A stretch of DNA of 16,925 nucleotides from CAZPKH01 sp964407165 (lineage in GTDB: Bacteria > Bacteroidota > Bacteroidia > Bacteroidales > Muribaculaceae). Shown in pieces: positions 1 to 7,107 of this stretch (position 1 is its first letter; every line of letters starts with the position of its first letter). Location of the stretch: the NCBI GenBank assembly GCA_964407165.1, contig CAYOUJ010000051.1, positions 1-16,925 of the forward strand. The letters are read 5' to 3'. A model generated the notes under the pieces. It searched no databases, was not told the origin of the DNA, and saw nothing but the letters and a program-made list of their open reading frames with translations. The translations under genes and the position numbers were made by a program.

Positions 1-10
1 TGCAAAGATA
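1..10 (-). promoter_or_regulatory. Possible divergent promoter -7 box, leaving the window to the left
   Basis: On the minus strand this reads TATCTTTGCA, which contains a full match to the Bacteroidetes -7 consensus TAnnTTTG. No TTTG is visible at the usual 19-21 bp upstream on that strand (around + positions 30-35), where the DNA is only AT-rich. Transcription would start at or beyond the window edge, so the target gene is unseen. It may be a real divergent promoter or a chance match in AT-rich DNA. Confidence 0.3.
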
Positions 11-43
11 CGAAAAAAATTATATAAAATAATTGTGGAATTA

Positions 44-75
44 TTTGGTGGTTAGCGAGATAGTTTGTAAATTTG
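44..75 (+). promoter_or_regulatory. Bacteroidetes-type promoter of the ribosomal-protein operon
   Basis: TTTG at 44-47 and TAAATTTG at 68-75 are separated by 20 bp. This matches the Bacteroides primary-sigma consensus (TTTG at -33, TAnnTTTG at -7) in both boxes and in spacing. The predicted transcription start is near position 80-84, giving a leader of about 140 nt before rpsL. It is the best promoter match in the window and probably drives rpsL and most of what follows. The start position is inferred from box spacing. Confidence 0.75.
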
Positions 76-222
76 CAGCGCTTTTTGGGGTAAAATGTGC
101 CCGTGTGCAATCTCAATGGCGTGACAGTCAGAGGGATAGCTATGCGGTGCGGCGTGTGCCCTAATGGCGACCAACAGTAACGAGAACAGACAAAACGAAT
201 ATTAACAAGCAAAAAGACTAAG
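76..222 (+). promoter_or_regulatory. 5' leader of rpsL with an imperfect direct repeat
   Basis: This untranslated stretch between the predicted promoter and rpsL contains no convincing ORF. CGTGTGC followed by AATGGCG occurs twice: at 102-108 with 115-121, and at 153-159 with 163-169. The two halves are 6 nt apart in the first copy and 3 nt apart in the second. The last 40 nt are A-rich and unstructured, as expected for Bacteroidetes initiation without a Shine-Dalgarno sequence. No known ribosomal-protein leader motif was recognised. Confidence 0.4.
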
Positions 223-606
<384 letters not shown>

Positions 607-623
607 CAGCCCCTCTTACTCAA

Positions 624-670
624 CAAAAATCAAACAAAACAAAGAATCACAACCTTGTTTTTGATTTTTG
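624..670 (+). promoter_or_regulatory. AT-rich hairpin after rpsL
   Basis: CAAAAATCAAA (624-634) is a perfect inverted repeat of TTTGATTTTTG (660-670), with 25 nt between. A further five pairs can form if a 3-nt bulge is allowed on the left arm. The arms are almost all A and T and no clean U-tract follows, so it is a weak terminator candidate. It could be a partial terminator, an mRNA 3'-end structure, or part of a leader for rpsG. Confidence 0.4.
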
Positions 671-690
671 CCTGGCAAGACGGCACGCGA

Positions 691-720
691 GCACACAATA
701 TATAATATTATAATGTGTGC
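691..720 (+). repeat. Inverted repeat GCACACA / TGTGTGC around an AT palindrome
   Basis: GCACACA at 691-697 pairs with TGTGTGC at 714-720. The interior is pure A/T and contains the 10-bp palindrome ATAATATTAT at 702-711. It lies in the middle of the rpsL-rpsG spacer. It could be an RNA hairpin or a protein-binding site. No TAnnTTTG box is present, so it is not called a promoter. Confidence 0.4.
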
Positions 721-749
721 GACCAAATAAAAACGCAATCGGTTGAGTA

Positions 750-779
750 AACGCCGCTCCGGAGGGAGCACGAGGCGTT
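750..779 (+). promoter_or_regulatory. Two-tier GC-rich hairpin upstream of rpsG
   Basis: The outer stem AACGCC (750-755) pairs with GGCGTT (774-779). The inner stem GCTCC (756-760) pairs with GGAGC (765-769) around the loop GGAG, with an ACGA bulge on the 3' side. It ends 54 nt before the rpsG start. In E. coli, S7 represses its own operon by binding the rpsL-rpsG spacer, so this is a reasonable candidate for an analogous site. That role is inferred from position and fold only. Confidence 0.45.
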
Positions 780-833
780 GAAGACAAAAGAAGCCACAAC
801 CAAGCAAAACAAAAACACAATCATTTTGAAAAA

Positions 834-1310
834 ATGAGAAAGGCCAAACCTAAGAAAAGAATAGTGTTGCCCGATCCCGTGTATCACAACGTTCGCGTGT
901 CGAAGTTTGTGAACCACCTGATGTATGACGGGAAGAAGAACACTTCGTACACCATCTTCTACACGGCGCTCGACCTGGTAAAGAAGAAGCTGCCCAACGA
1001 GCAGCAGTCGGCGCTGGAGATCTGGGAGAAAGCCCTCGAGAACGTAACGCCCCAGGTAGAGGTGAAGTCCCGCCGTGTAGGCGGTGCCACGTTCCAGGTA
1101 CCTACCGAGATCCGTCCGGATCGCAAGGAGTCTATATCGATGAAAAACTTAATACTCTACGCTCGCCGTCGTGGTGGCAAGACCATGGCCGACAAGCTGG
1201 CCAGCGAGATCGTAGACGCTTTCAGCAACCAGGGCGGCGCTTTCAAGCGCAAGGAGGACATGCACAAGATGGCCGAGGCCAACCGTGCATTTGCTCATTT
1301 CCGCTTCTAA
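834..1310 (+). CDS. rpsG: 30S ribosomal protein S7 (uS7)
   Basis: S7 is a primary 16S rRNA-binding protein that nucleates assembly of the 30S head and lies near the E site and mRNA exit. The product has 158 residues, normal for the family. The basic N-terminus (MRKAKPKKR) is followed by the helical body, with the conserved stretches SRRVGGATFQVP and RPDRKE near residues 79-97 and the C-terminal block EANRAFAHFRF. The start is AT-rich, ends in GAAAA before the ATG, and has no Shine-Dalgarno sequence. The wide upstream spacer contains three inverted repeats. Downstream, 120 nt with heptad repeats separate it from fusA. Confidence 0.99.
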   Translation: MRKAKPKKRIVLPDPVYHNVRVSKFVNHLMYDGKKNTSYTIFYTALDLVKKKLPNEQQSALEIWEKALENVTPQVEVKSRRVGGATFQVPTEIRPDRKESISMKNLILYARRRGGKTMADKLASEIVDAFSNQGGAFKRKEDMHKMAEANRAFAHFRF

Positions 1311-1318
1311 AAGAGTGG

Positions 1319-1380
1319 TTAGTGATTAGTGATTAGCTGATACCTTGCAAGAGGGCATTTCACTAAAAACTAAAAACTTA
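1319..1380 (+). repeat. Two short heptad tandem repeats between rpsG and fusA
   Basis: TTAGTGA is repeated at 1319-1325 and 1326-1332, followed by a partial third unit. ACTAAAA is repeated at 1362-1368 and 1369-1375, again with a partial third unit. Both have a 7-bp period. Both clusters read TTAGT or its complement ACTAA, so the pair is a loose inverted arrangement. This is non-coding. It may be a degenerate intergenic repeat or a product of replication slippage. Confidence 0.5.
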
Positions 1381-1430
1381 AGGCTGAAAGCTGCAGCAGA
1401 TCATTGATATACACTAATTGAAACAACTAA

Positions 1431-3554
1431 ATGGCTAAATCAGACGAATTACTGAAGTATACCCGCAACATCGGCATCATGGCCCACATCGATGCCGGTA
1501 AGACTACCACGTCGGAGCGCATCCTGTTTTACACCGGCCTGACCCACAAGATCGGCGAGGTGCACGACGGAGCCGCTACCATGGACTGGATGGAGCAGGA
1601 GCAGGAGCGTGGCATCACCATCACTTCGGCCGCCACCACCGCTTTCTGGAAATATAACGACGAGAAGTACAAGATCAACCTGATCGACACTCCCGGACAC
1701 GTCGACTTCACCGTTGAGGTCGAGCGCTCGTTGCGCGTGCTCGACGGCGCCGTCGCCACGTTCTGCGCCGTAGGCGGCGTCGAGCCCCAGAGCGAGACGG
1801 TGTGGCGCCAGGCTGAGAAGTACAATGTGCCCCGCATCGGCTACGTCAACAAGATGGACCGCTCGGGCGCCAACTTCTTTGAGGTTGTACGCCAGCTCAA
1901 GGATGTGCTCGGGGCCAATCCGTGCCCGATCCAGATACCCGTGGGAGCAGAGGAGAACTTCAAGGGATGCGTCGACCTCATCCGCATGAAGGCCGTGTAT
2001 TGGCACGACGAGTCGATGGGCGCCGACTACACGCTCGAGGAGATACCCGCCGAGCTCCGGGCCGAGGCCGAGGAGTGGCGCGACAAGATGCTCGAGAACG
2101 TGGCCGCCTTCGACGACGCCCTGATGGAGAAGTATTTTGACGACCCCTCCACCATCACCCAGGATGAGATCAAGGCCGCCCTCCGCAAGGCCACGCTGAA
2201 GATGCAGCTTGTGCCCATGATCTGCGGTTCGTCGTTCAAGAACAAGGGCGTGCAGCTGCTGCTCGACGATGTCTGCGCCTACCTGCCCAGCCCGCTGGAC
2301 GCCGGCGCCATCGAGGGCACCGCCCCCGGCACCGACGAGGTGGAGACCCGTGAACCCAGCTCCGACGCTCCCATGTGTGCCCTGGCCTTCAAGATAGCCA
2401 CCGACCCCTACGTCGGCCGCCTCACCTTCTTCCGCGTATATTCCGGCGACATCGCCGCCGGCAGCTACGTGCTCAACAGCCGCTCGGGCAAGAAGGAGCG
2501 TGTCAGCCGCCTGTTTCAAATGCACTCCAACAAGCAGAACGCCAAGGAGATGATAGGATGCGGCGACATCGGCGCCGGCGTCGGCTTCAAGGATATTCGC
2601 ACCGGCGACACCCTGTGCGACGAGAACCACCCGATCGTGCTCGAGGCCATGGACTTCCCCGATCCCGTCATCGGCATCGCCGTGGAGCCCAAGACGCAGA
2701 AAGACCTTGACAAGCTGAGCGTGGGCCTGCAGAAGCTGGCCGAGGAGGATCCCACCTTCCGCGTGCAGACCAACGAGGAGACGGGCCAGACCGTCATCTC
2801 GGGCATGGGCGAGCTTCACCTCGACATCATCATCGACCGCCTGCGCCGCGAGTTCAAGGTAGAGTGCAACCAGGGCCGTCCGCAGGTCACCTACAAGGAG
2901 GCCATCACCAAGCCGGTGGAGCTTCGCGAGGTGTTCAAGAAGCAGACGGGCGGCCGCGGCAAGTTCGCCGACATCATCTGCCGCGTGGAGCCTGCCGACG
3001 CCGACTTCGAGGGGAGCCTGCAGTTTGTCGACGAGGTCAAGGGCGGCAACGTGCCCAAGGAGTACATCCCCTCGGTGCAGAAGGGCTTCCAGACGGCCAT
3101 GCGCAACGGCGTGCTCGCCGGGTTCCCGGTGGAGCGCCTGAAGGTGACGCTGCTTGACGGCTCGTTCCATCCCGTCGACTCCGACCAGCTGTCGTTCGAG
3201 CTGGTGGCCATCCAGGCCTTCAAGAACGCGTCGGCCAAGGCCGGCCCCGTGCTGCTCGAGCCGATCATGAAGATCGAGGTGGTCACCCCCGAAGAGTCTA
3301 TGGGCGACGTCATCGGCGACCTCAACAAGCGCCGCGGCCAGGTGGAGGGCATGGAGAGCACCCGCACGGGCGCGCGCGTGGTCAAGGCCAAGGCGCCGCT
3401 GGCCGAGATGTTCGGCTACGTCACGGCGCTGCGCACCATCACCTCGGGCCGCGCCACGAGCACCATGTCGTTCAGCCACTATCAGGAGGTGTCGCCGTCG
3501 ATCGCCCGCCAGGTGCTGACAGAGTGCGACGGCCGCGTCGACCTGATCAAATAG
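1431..3554 (+). CDS. fusA: Elongation factor G (EF-G)
   Basis: EF-G is the cytosolic GTPase that moves tRNA and mRNA through the ribosome and works with ribosome recycling factor. The product has 707 residues, close to other bacterial EF-Gs. GTPase motifs are intact: AHIDAGKT (18-25), RGITI (60-64), DTPGHVDF (86-93, with His90 in the catalytic position) and NKMD (140-143). The rest fits domains II to V, ending in the conserved GYVTALRTITSGRA region. Many Bacteroides carry a second paralog, EF-G2, that lacks GTPase activity; the intact motifs and str-operon position point to the canonical enzyme. Codon use is strongly GC-biased. rpsJ follows after 27 nt. Confidence 0.99.
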   Translation: MAKSDELLKYTRNIGIMAHIDAGKTTTSERILFYTGLTHKIGEVHDGAATMDWMEQEQERGITITSAATTAFWKYNDEKYKINLIDTPGHVDFTVEVERSLRVLDGAVATFCAVGGVEPQSETVWRQAEKYNVPRIGYVNKMDRSGANFFEVVRQLKDVLGANPCPIQIPVGAEENFKGCVDLIRMKAVYWHDESMGADYTLEEIPAELRAEAEEWRDKMLENVAAFDDALMEKYFDDPSTITQDEIKAALRKATLKMQLVPMICGSSFKNKGVQLLLDDVCAYLPSPLDAGAIEGTAPGTDEVETREPSSDAPMCALAFKIATDPYVGRLTFFRVYSGDIAAGSYVLNSRSGKKERVSRLFQMHSNKQNAKEMIGCGDIGAGVGFKDIRTGDTLCDENHPIVLEAMDFPDPVIGIAVEPKTQKDLDKLSVGLQKLAEEDPTFRVQTNEETGQTVISGMGELHLDIIIDRLRREFKVECNQGRPQVTYKEAITKPVELREVFKKQTGGRGKFADIICRVEPADADFEGSLQFVDEVKGGNVPKEYIPSVQKGFQTAMRNGVLAGFPVERLKVTLLDGSFHPVDSDQLSFELVAIQAFKNASAKAGPVLLEPIMKIEVVTPEESMGDVIGDLNKRRGQVEGMESTRTGARVVKAKAPLAEMFGYVTALRTITSGRATSTMSFSHYQEVSPSIARQVLTECDGRVDLIK

Positions 3555-3581
3555 GATACAATACTTTCATTCAACTTAAAT

Positions 3582-3887
3582 ATGAGCCAGAAAATCCGAA
3601 TCAAACTGAAGTCTTACGACCACAATCTCGTCGACAAGAGCGCCGAGAAGATCGTGAAGACCGTGAAGGCGACCGACGCGATGATCAGCGGGCCGATACC
3701 GCTGCCGACGCACAAGCGCATCTTCACCGTCAACCGCTCGACGTTTGTCAACAAGAAGTCGCGCGAGCAGTTCCAGCTCTCGTCGTACAAGCGCCTGATC
3801 GACATCTACAACTCGACGGCCAAGACCGTCGACGCGCTGATGAAGCTCGAGCTGCCCAGCGGCGTGGAGGTAGAGATCAAGGTGTAA
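3582..3887 (+). CDS. rpsJ: 30S ribosomal protein S10 (uS10)
   Basis: S10 belongs to the 30S head and, with NusB, also takes part in transcription antitermination (NusE role). The 101-residue product is of standard length. It opens with the beta strand KIRIKLKSYD. The extended loop, with PLPTHKRIFTVNRSTFVNK at about residues 41-59, reaches toward the tRNA-binding face; changes in this loop are linked to tetracycline-class resistance in other bacteria. The gene heads the S10 block but lies only 27 nt after fusA with no promoter match between, so the str and S10 blocks are probably co-transcribed. Confidence 0.99.
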   Translation: MSQKIRIKLKSYDHNLVDKSAEKIVKTVKATDAMISGPIPLPTHKRIFTVNRSTFVNKKSREQFQLSSYKRLIDIYNSTAKTVDALMKLELPSGVEVEIKV

Positions 3888-3953
3888 GACAGTGACGCCC
3901 CGAAAAAGTCACAGAAGAGACACAGTAAACAAAGTAATTAAAAACACAGAGAA

Positions 3954-4571
3954 ATGCCAGGATTAATAGGAAAGAAAATCGGAATGACATCCGTTTTCAG
4001 TGCCGACGGCCGCAATCTGCCGTGCACTGTTATCGAAGTAGGTCCTTGTATGGTTACTCAGGTGAAGACAGCCGACAAAGACGGCTATGAGGCGCTGCAG
4101 CTGGGCTTCGAGGAGAAGAAGGCCAAGCACACCACCCAGCCGATGGCAGGCCACTTCAAGAAGGCCGGAGTAGCCCCGCAGCGACACTTGGCCGAGTTCA
4201 AAGGTTTTGGAAGCGAGTACCAGCTCGGAGACAGCGTTAAGGTAGACATCTTTGCCGACGGCGACTTCGTGGACGTCCGCGGTGTCAGCAAGGGCAAGGG
4301 CTACCAGGGCGTAGTCAAGCGCCACGGCTTCGGCGGCGTGGGCCAGACCACACACGGCCAGCACAACCGCCTGCGCGCTCCCGGTTCGATCGGTGCCTGC
4401 TCTTACCCCGCCAAGGTGTTCAAGGGCATGCGCATGGCCGGCCAGATGGGCAACAAGCGCGTGACGGTGCAGAACCTTCAGGTAGTGAAGGTGGTGCCCG
4501 AGCACAACATGATGATGATAAAGGGCAGCGTGCCCGGAAGTAAAGGTTCAATCGTTATAATAGAGAAGTAA
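3954..4571 (+). CDS. rplC: 50S ribosomal protein L3 (uL3)
   Basis: L3 is an early 50S assembly protein whose long loop reaches the peptidyl-transferase centre. The 205-residue product is full length. It begins with the family signature MPGLIGKKIGMTSVF. The central region has GVSKGKGYQGVVKRHGF, followed by the loop that approaches the active site (GSIGACSYPAKVFKGMRMAG). The 66-nt spacer before it contains a weak 5-bp inverted repeat (GTGAC 3892-3896, GTCAC 3908-3912) and an A-rich start region. The stop codon overlaps the start of rplD by one base (TAATG), which suggests translational coupling. Confidence 0.99.
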   Translation: MPGLIGKKIGMTSVFSADGRNLPCTVIEVGPCMVTQVKTADKDGYEALQLGFEEKKAKHTTQPMAGHFKKAGVAPQRHLAEFKGFGSEYQLGDSVKVDIFADGDFVDVRGVSKGKGYQGVVKRHGFGGVGQTTHGQHNRLRAPGSIGACSYPAKVFKGMRMAGQMGNKRVTVQNLQVVKVVPEHNMMMIKGSVPGSKGSIVIIEK

Positions 4572-5191
4572 TGGAACTCGCAGTATACAACATAAAGGGC
4601 GAGGACACCGGCCGCAAGGTCGAGCTCAACGACGCCGTCTTCGGCATCGAGCCCAACGAGCACGCCGTGTACCTCGACGTCAAGCAGTATCTGGCCAACC
4701 ATCGCCAGGGTACCCACAAGAGCAAGGAGCGCAGCGAAGTGTCCGGCTCGACCCGCAAGCTGCACAAGCAGAAGGGCGGGGGCGGCAGCCGTATCGGTGA
4801 CATCAACTCGCCCGTGCTGGTAGGCGGCGGTCGCGTGTTCGGCCCGCGTCCTCGCGACTATCGCTTCAAGTTGAACAAGAAAGTAAAGCAGCTGGCCCGC
4901 CGCAGCGCCCTGAGCGAGAAGGCAGCCACCGGCGCCATCAAGGTGGTCGAGAACTTCACGTTCGAGGCTCCCAAGACTAAAGATTTTGTAAATTTTGCTA
5001 AAAATCTTAAAGTCGAGGGTGAAAAAGTGCTTGTCGTTATGACAAGTCCCGACAAAAACGTATATTTGTCGGCTCGTAACGTGCCCGATGCAAAGGTAGC
5101 CCTTGCGTCGGACCTCAACACGTACATAGTGATGAACAGCAAGTCGGTGATCTTCACCGAGGAGGCTGTAGCCGTAGCGAACCAACTTTAA
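4571..5191 (+). CDS. rplD: 50S ribosomal protein L4 (uL4)
   Basis: L4 binds 23S rRNA and sends a loop into the exit tunnel near the macrolide site. The 206-residue product is full length. The tunnel loop lies around residues 55-85 and includes STRKLHKQKGGGGSRIGD. In E. coli L4 also represses the S10 operon; no equivalent leader was recognised here. The start overlaps the rplC stop. Codons between about 4974 and 5075 are AT-rich (AAA, TTT, AAT, CTT), unlike the GC-rich codons before and after, although the protein sequence continues normally. Confidence 0.98.
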   Translation: MELAVYNIKGEDTGRKVELNDAVFGIEPNEHAVYLDVKQYLANHRQGTHKSKERSEVSGSTRKLHKQKGGGGSRIGDINSPVLVGGGRVFGPRPRDYRFKLNKKVKQLARRSALSEKAATGAIKVVENFTFEAPKTKDFVNFAKNLKVEGEKVLVVMTSPDKNVYLSARNVPDAKVALASDLNTYIVMNSKSVIFTEEAVAVANQL

Positions 5192-5214
5192 CCCCACCCA
5201 ACACAGACACAACC

Positions 5215-5505
5215 ATGGACATATACATCAAACCGATCGTGACGGAGAAGGCCACCCAGCTGACCGAGCGTCAGGGCAAGTACACGTTCCGCGTTTCCCC
5301 CGAGGCCAACAAGTACCAGATCAAGGACCTGGTGGAGAAGCTCTACGGGGTGAAGGTGGAGAGCGTGAACACTGCCGTGGTACGCGGCAAGAACCGTTCG
5401 CGCTGGACCAAGAGCGGTCTGCTCCGCGGCAAGACCGCGGCGTACAAGAAGGCCATCGTGACTGTAGGCGAGGGCCAGAGCATCGACTTCTATAGCAATA
5501 TCTAA
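5215..5505 (+). CDS. rplW: 50S ribosomal protein L23 (uL23)
   Basis: L23 lies at the polypeptide exit of the 50S subunit and serves as the docking point for trigger factor, SRP and the Sec translocon. The 96-residue product has the family opening IYIKPIVTEKATQL, in which the conserved P(I/V)xTEKA motif is seen at residues 7-13. The C-terminal half matches the rRNA-binding domain (VNTAVVRGKNRSRWTKSG). It is 23 nt after rplD and 6 nt before rplB. The start has an A/C-rich upstream region with no Shine-Dalgarno sequence. Confidence 0.97.
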   Translation: MDIYIKPIVTEKATQLTERQGKYTFRVSPEANKYQIKDLVEKLYGVKVESVNTAVVRGKNRSRWTKSGLLRGKTAAYKKAIVTVGEGQSIDFYSNI

Positions 5506-5511
5506 CATAAA

Positions 5512-6339
5512 ATGGCAGTAAGAAAATTCAAGCCCACCACACCGGGGCAACGACACAAAGTTATAGGTGTATTCAAGGGAGTCATCACTGCTACTACACC
5601 TGAGAAATCTCTTACAGTCGGTAAAAAGTCGTCCGGCGGCCGCAATGCCGAGGGACATCTGACCATGCGTTACCTTGGCGGTGGTCACAAGCGCAAATAC
5701 CGTATCATAGACTTTAAGAGAAACAAAGACGGTGTTCCTGCCGTAGTAAAGAGCATCGAGTACGATCCCAACCGTTCGGCTCGCATCGCGCTGCTTTACT
5801 ACGTGGACGGAGCAAAGGCGTACATGATCGCGCCTAACGGTCTTCAGGTAGGACAGACGGTGGTGAGCGGCGAGGACGCCGCACCGGAGGTAGGCAACGC
5901 TCTGCCTCTGAGCAAGATACCGGTAGGTACTCTGATCCACTGCATCGAGCTTCGTCCGGGTCAGGGCGCATTCATGGCACGCAGCGCCGGCACATTCGCC
6001 CAGCTCGTCAGCCGTGAAGGCGACTACGCTATCATCAAGCTCCCCTCGGGAGAAACCCGCAAAGTACTCGCGCGCTGCAAGGCCACCGTGGGTGTGGTCG
6101 GCAACTCTGAGCACTCGCTCGAGCACTCCGGCAAGGCCGGGCGCTCGCGCTGGCTCGGCCGCCGTCCGCACAACCGCGGCGTAGTGATGAACCCTGTCGA
6201 CCACCCGATGGGCGGCGGCGAAGGCCGCGCTTCCGGCGGTCATCCGCGTTCACGCAAGGGCCTGTATGCCAAGGGCCTCAAGACTCGTGCTCCGAAGAAG
6301 CACTCTTCGAAGTACATAATCGAGAGAAGAAAGAAGTAA
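5512..6339 (+). CDS. rplB: 50S ribosomal protein L2 (uL2)
   Basis: L2 is one of the largest and most conserved 50S proteins; it supports subunit joining and the peptidyl-transferase centre. The 275-residue product matches the family length. It has the N-terminal KPTTPGQR motif, the RNA-binding fold in the middle, and the C-terminal MNPVDHPMGGGEGR motif, in which His231 corresponds to the conserved histidine (His229 in E. coli). The basic tail ends in IIERRKK. The first 80 codons are less GC-rich than the rest, a common pattern at starts in this operon. Only 6 nt separate it from rplW. Confidence 0.99.
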   Translation: MAVRKFKPTTPGQRHKVIGVFKGVITATTPEKSLTVGKKSSGGRNAEGHLTMRYLGGGHKRKYRIIDFKRNKDGVPAVVKSIEYDPNRSARIALLYYVDGAKAYMIAPNGLQVGQTVVSGEDAAPEVGNALPLSKIPVGTLIHCIELRPGQGAFMARSAGTFAQLVSREGDYAIIKLPSGETRKVLARCKATVGVVGNSEHSLEHSGKAGRSRWLGRRPHNRGVVMNPVDHPMGGGEGRASGGHPRSRKGLYAKGLKTRAPKKHSSKYIIERRKK

Positions 6340-6363
6340 CCACTTGACTAAGACAAAGAAACT

Positions 6364-6633
6364 ATGAGTCGTTCATTAAAAAAAGGCCCGTATATCAGCG
6401 TGAAGCTCGACAAGAAGGTCGCCGAGATGGACAAGAGTGGCAAGAAGGCGGTGATCAAGACCTGGAGCCGCGCTTCGATGATCGCTCCCGAGTTCGTCGG
6501 CCACACCTTTGCGGTTCACAACGGTAACAAGTTCATTCCTGTTTACGTGACGGAGAACATGGTCGGTCACAAGCTGGGCGAGTTCGCCCTGACCCGCACC
6601 TTCCGTGGTCACGCCGGTAACAAGAAGAAATAA
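6364..6633 (+). CDS. rpsS: 30S ribosomal protein S19 (uS19)
   Basis: S19 lies in the 30S head, pairs with S13 and contacts the A-site finger bridge. The 89-residue product carries the family start MSRSLKKGPYIS and the conserved segment KTWSRASMIAPEFVGHTFAVHNG. The C-terminal block KLGEFALTRTFRGHAG is the usual 16S rRNA-binding end. It follows rplB by 24 nt, as in the S10 operon of most bacteria. An AACGGAGG sequence right after the stop lies about 41 nt before rplV, too far away to act as its ribosome-binding site. Confidence 0.99.
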   Translation: MSRSLKKGPYISVKLDKKVAEMDKSGKKAVIKTWSRASMIAPEFVGHTFAVHNGNKFIPVYVTENMVGHKLGEFALTRTFRGHAGNKKK

Positions 6634-6681
6634 ACGGAGGCCTTGATAAACATTTTCTGAAACAAAAGACACTGAAATACA

Positions 6682-7086
6682 ATGGGTAAAAGAAAAAGAT
6701 TATCAGCCGACAAGATGAAGGAGGCAAAGAAGGAGATCGCCTTCGCCAAGCTTCTGAACATACCCTCGTCGCCGCGCAAGATGCGTCTGGTGGCAGACAT
6801 GGTACGCGGCATGGAGGTGAACCGTGCTCTCGGCGTGCTCCGCTTCTCCAACAAGGAGGCGGCCGCCCGCCTGGAGAAGCTCGTCCGCTCCGCCGTTGCC
6901 AACTGGGAGGCCAAGAACGAGCGCAAGGCCGAGGATGGCGAGCTCTACGTGAGCACCATCATGGTAGGCTGCGCCCCCATGCTCAAGCGCCTCCGCCCGG
7001 CCCCCCAGGGCCGCGGCTACCGCATACGCAAGCGCGCCAACCACGTCACCGTGGTGGTCGACACTATCGATAACAAAGAAAACTAA
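6682..7086 (+). CDS. rplV: 50S ribosomal protein L22 (uL22)
   Basis: L22 binds all domains of 23S rRNA and lines the exit tunnel with a beta hairpin. The product has 134 residues, longer than the E. coli protein of about 110; the difference includes a basic N-terminal extension (MGKRKRLSADKMKEAKKE) of the kind seen in other Bacteroidetes. The core has SPRKMRLVADMVRG at about residues 30-43. The tunnel hairpin lies near the C-terminus and includes KRLRPAPQGRGYRIRKR. The upstream region is A-rich with no Shine-Dalgarno sequence. It is followed after 21 nt by rpsC. Confidence 0.98.
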   Translation: MGKRKRLSADKMKEAKKEIAFAKLLNIPSSPRKMRLVADMVRGMEVNRALGVLRFSNKEAAARLEKLVRSAVANWEAKNERKAEDGELYVSTIMVGCAPMLKRLRPAPQGRGYRIRKRANHVTVVVDTIDNKEN

Positions 7087-7107
7087 CACGCTGAACAAAA
7101 CTGAAAT

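Noticed and set aside
1449..3479. Very long open frame on the minus strand opposite fusA
   Set aside because: It mirrors a certain gene. GC-rich codon bias removes stops from the opposite frame, and the translation is a low-complexity mix of His, Leu, Ala, Val and Asp with no recognisable domain.
6634..6640. ACGGAGG after rpsS as ribosome-binding site of rplV
   Set aside because: It lies about 41 nt before the rplV start, far outside the useful range, and no closer start codon in the rplV frame fits the family.
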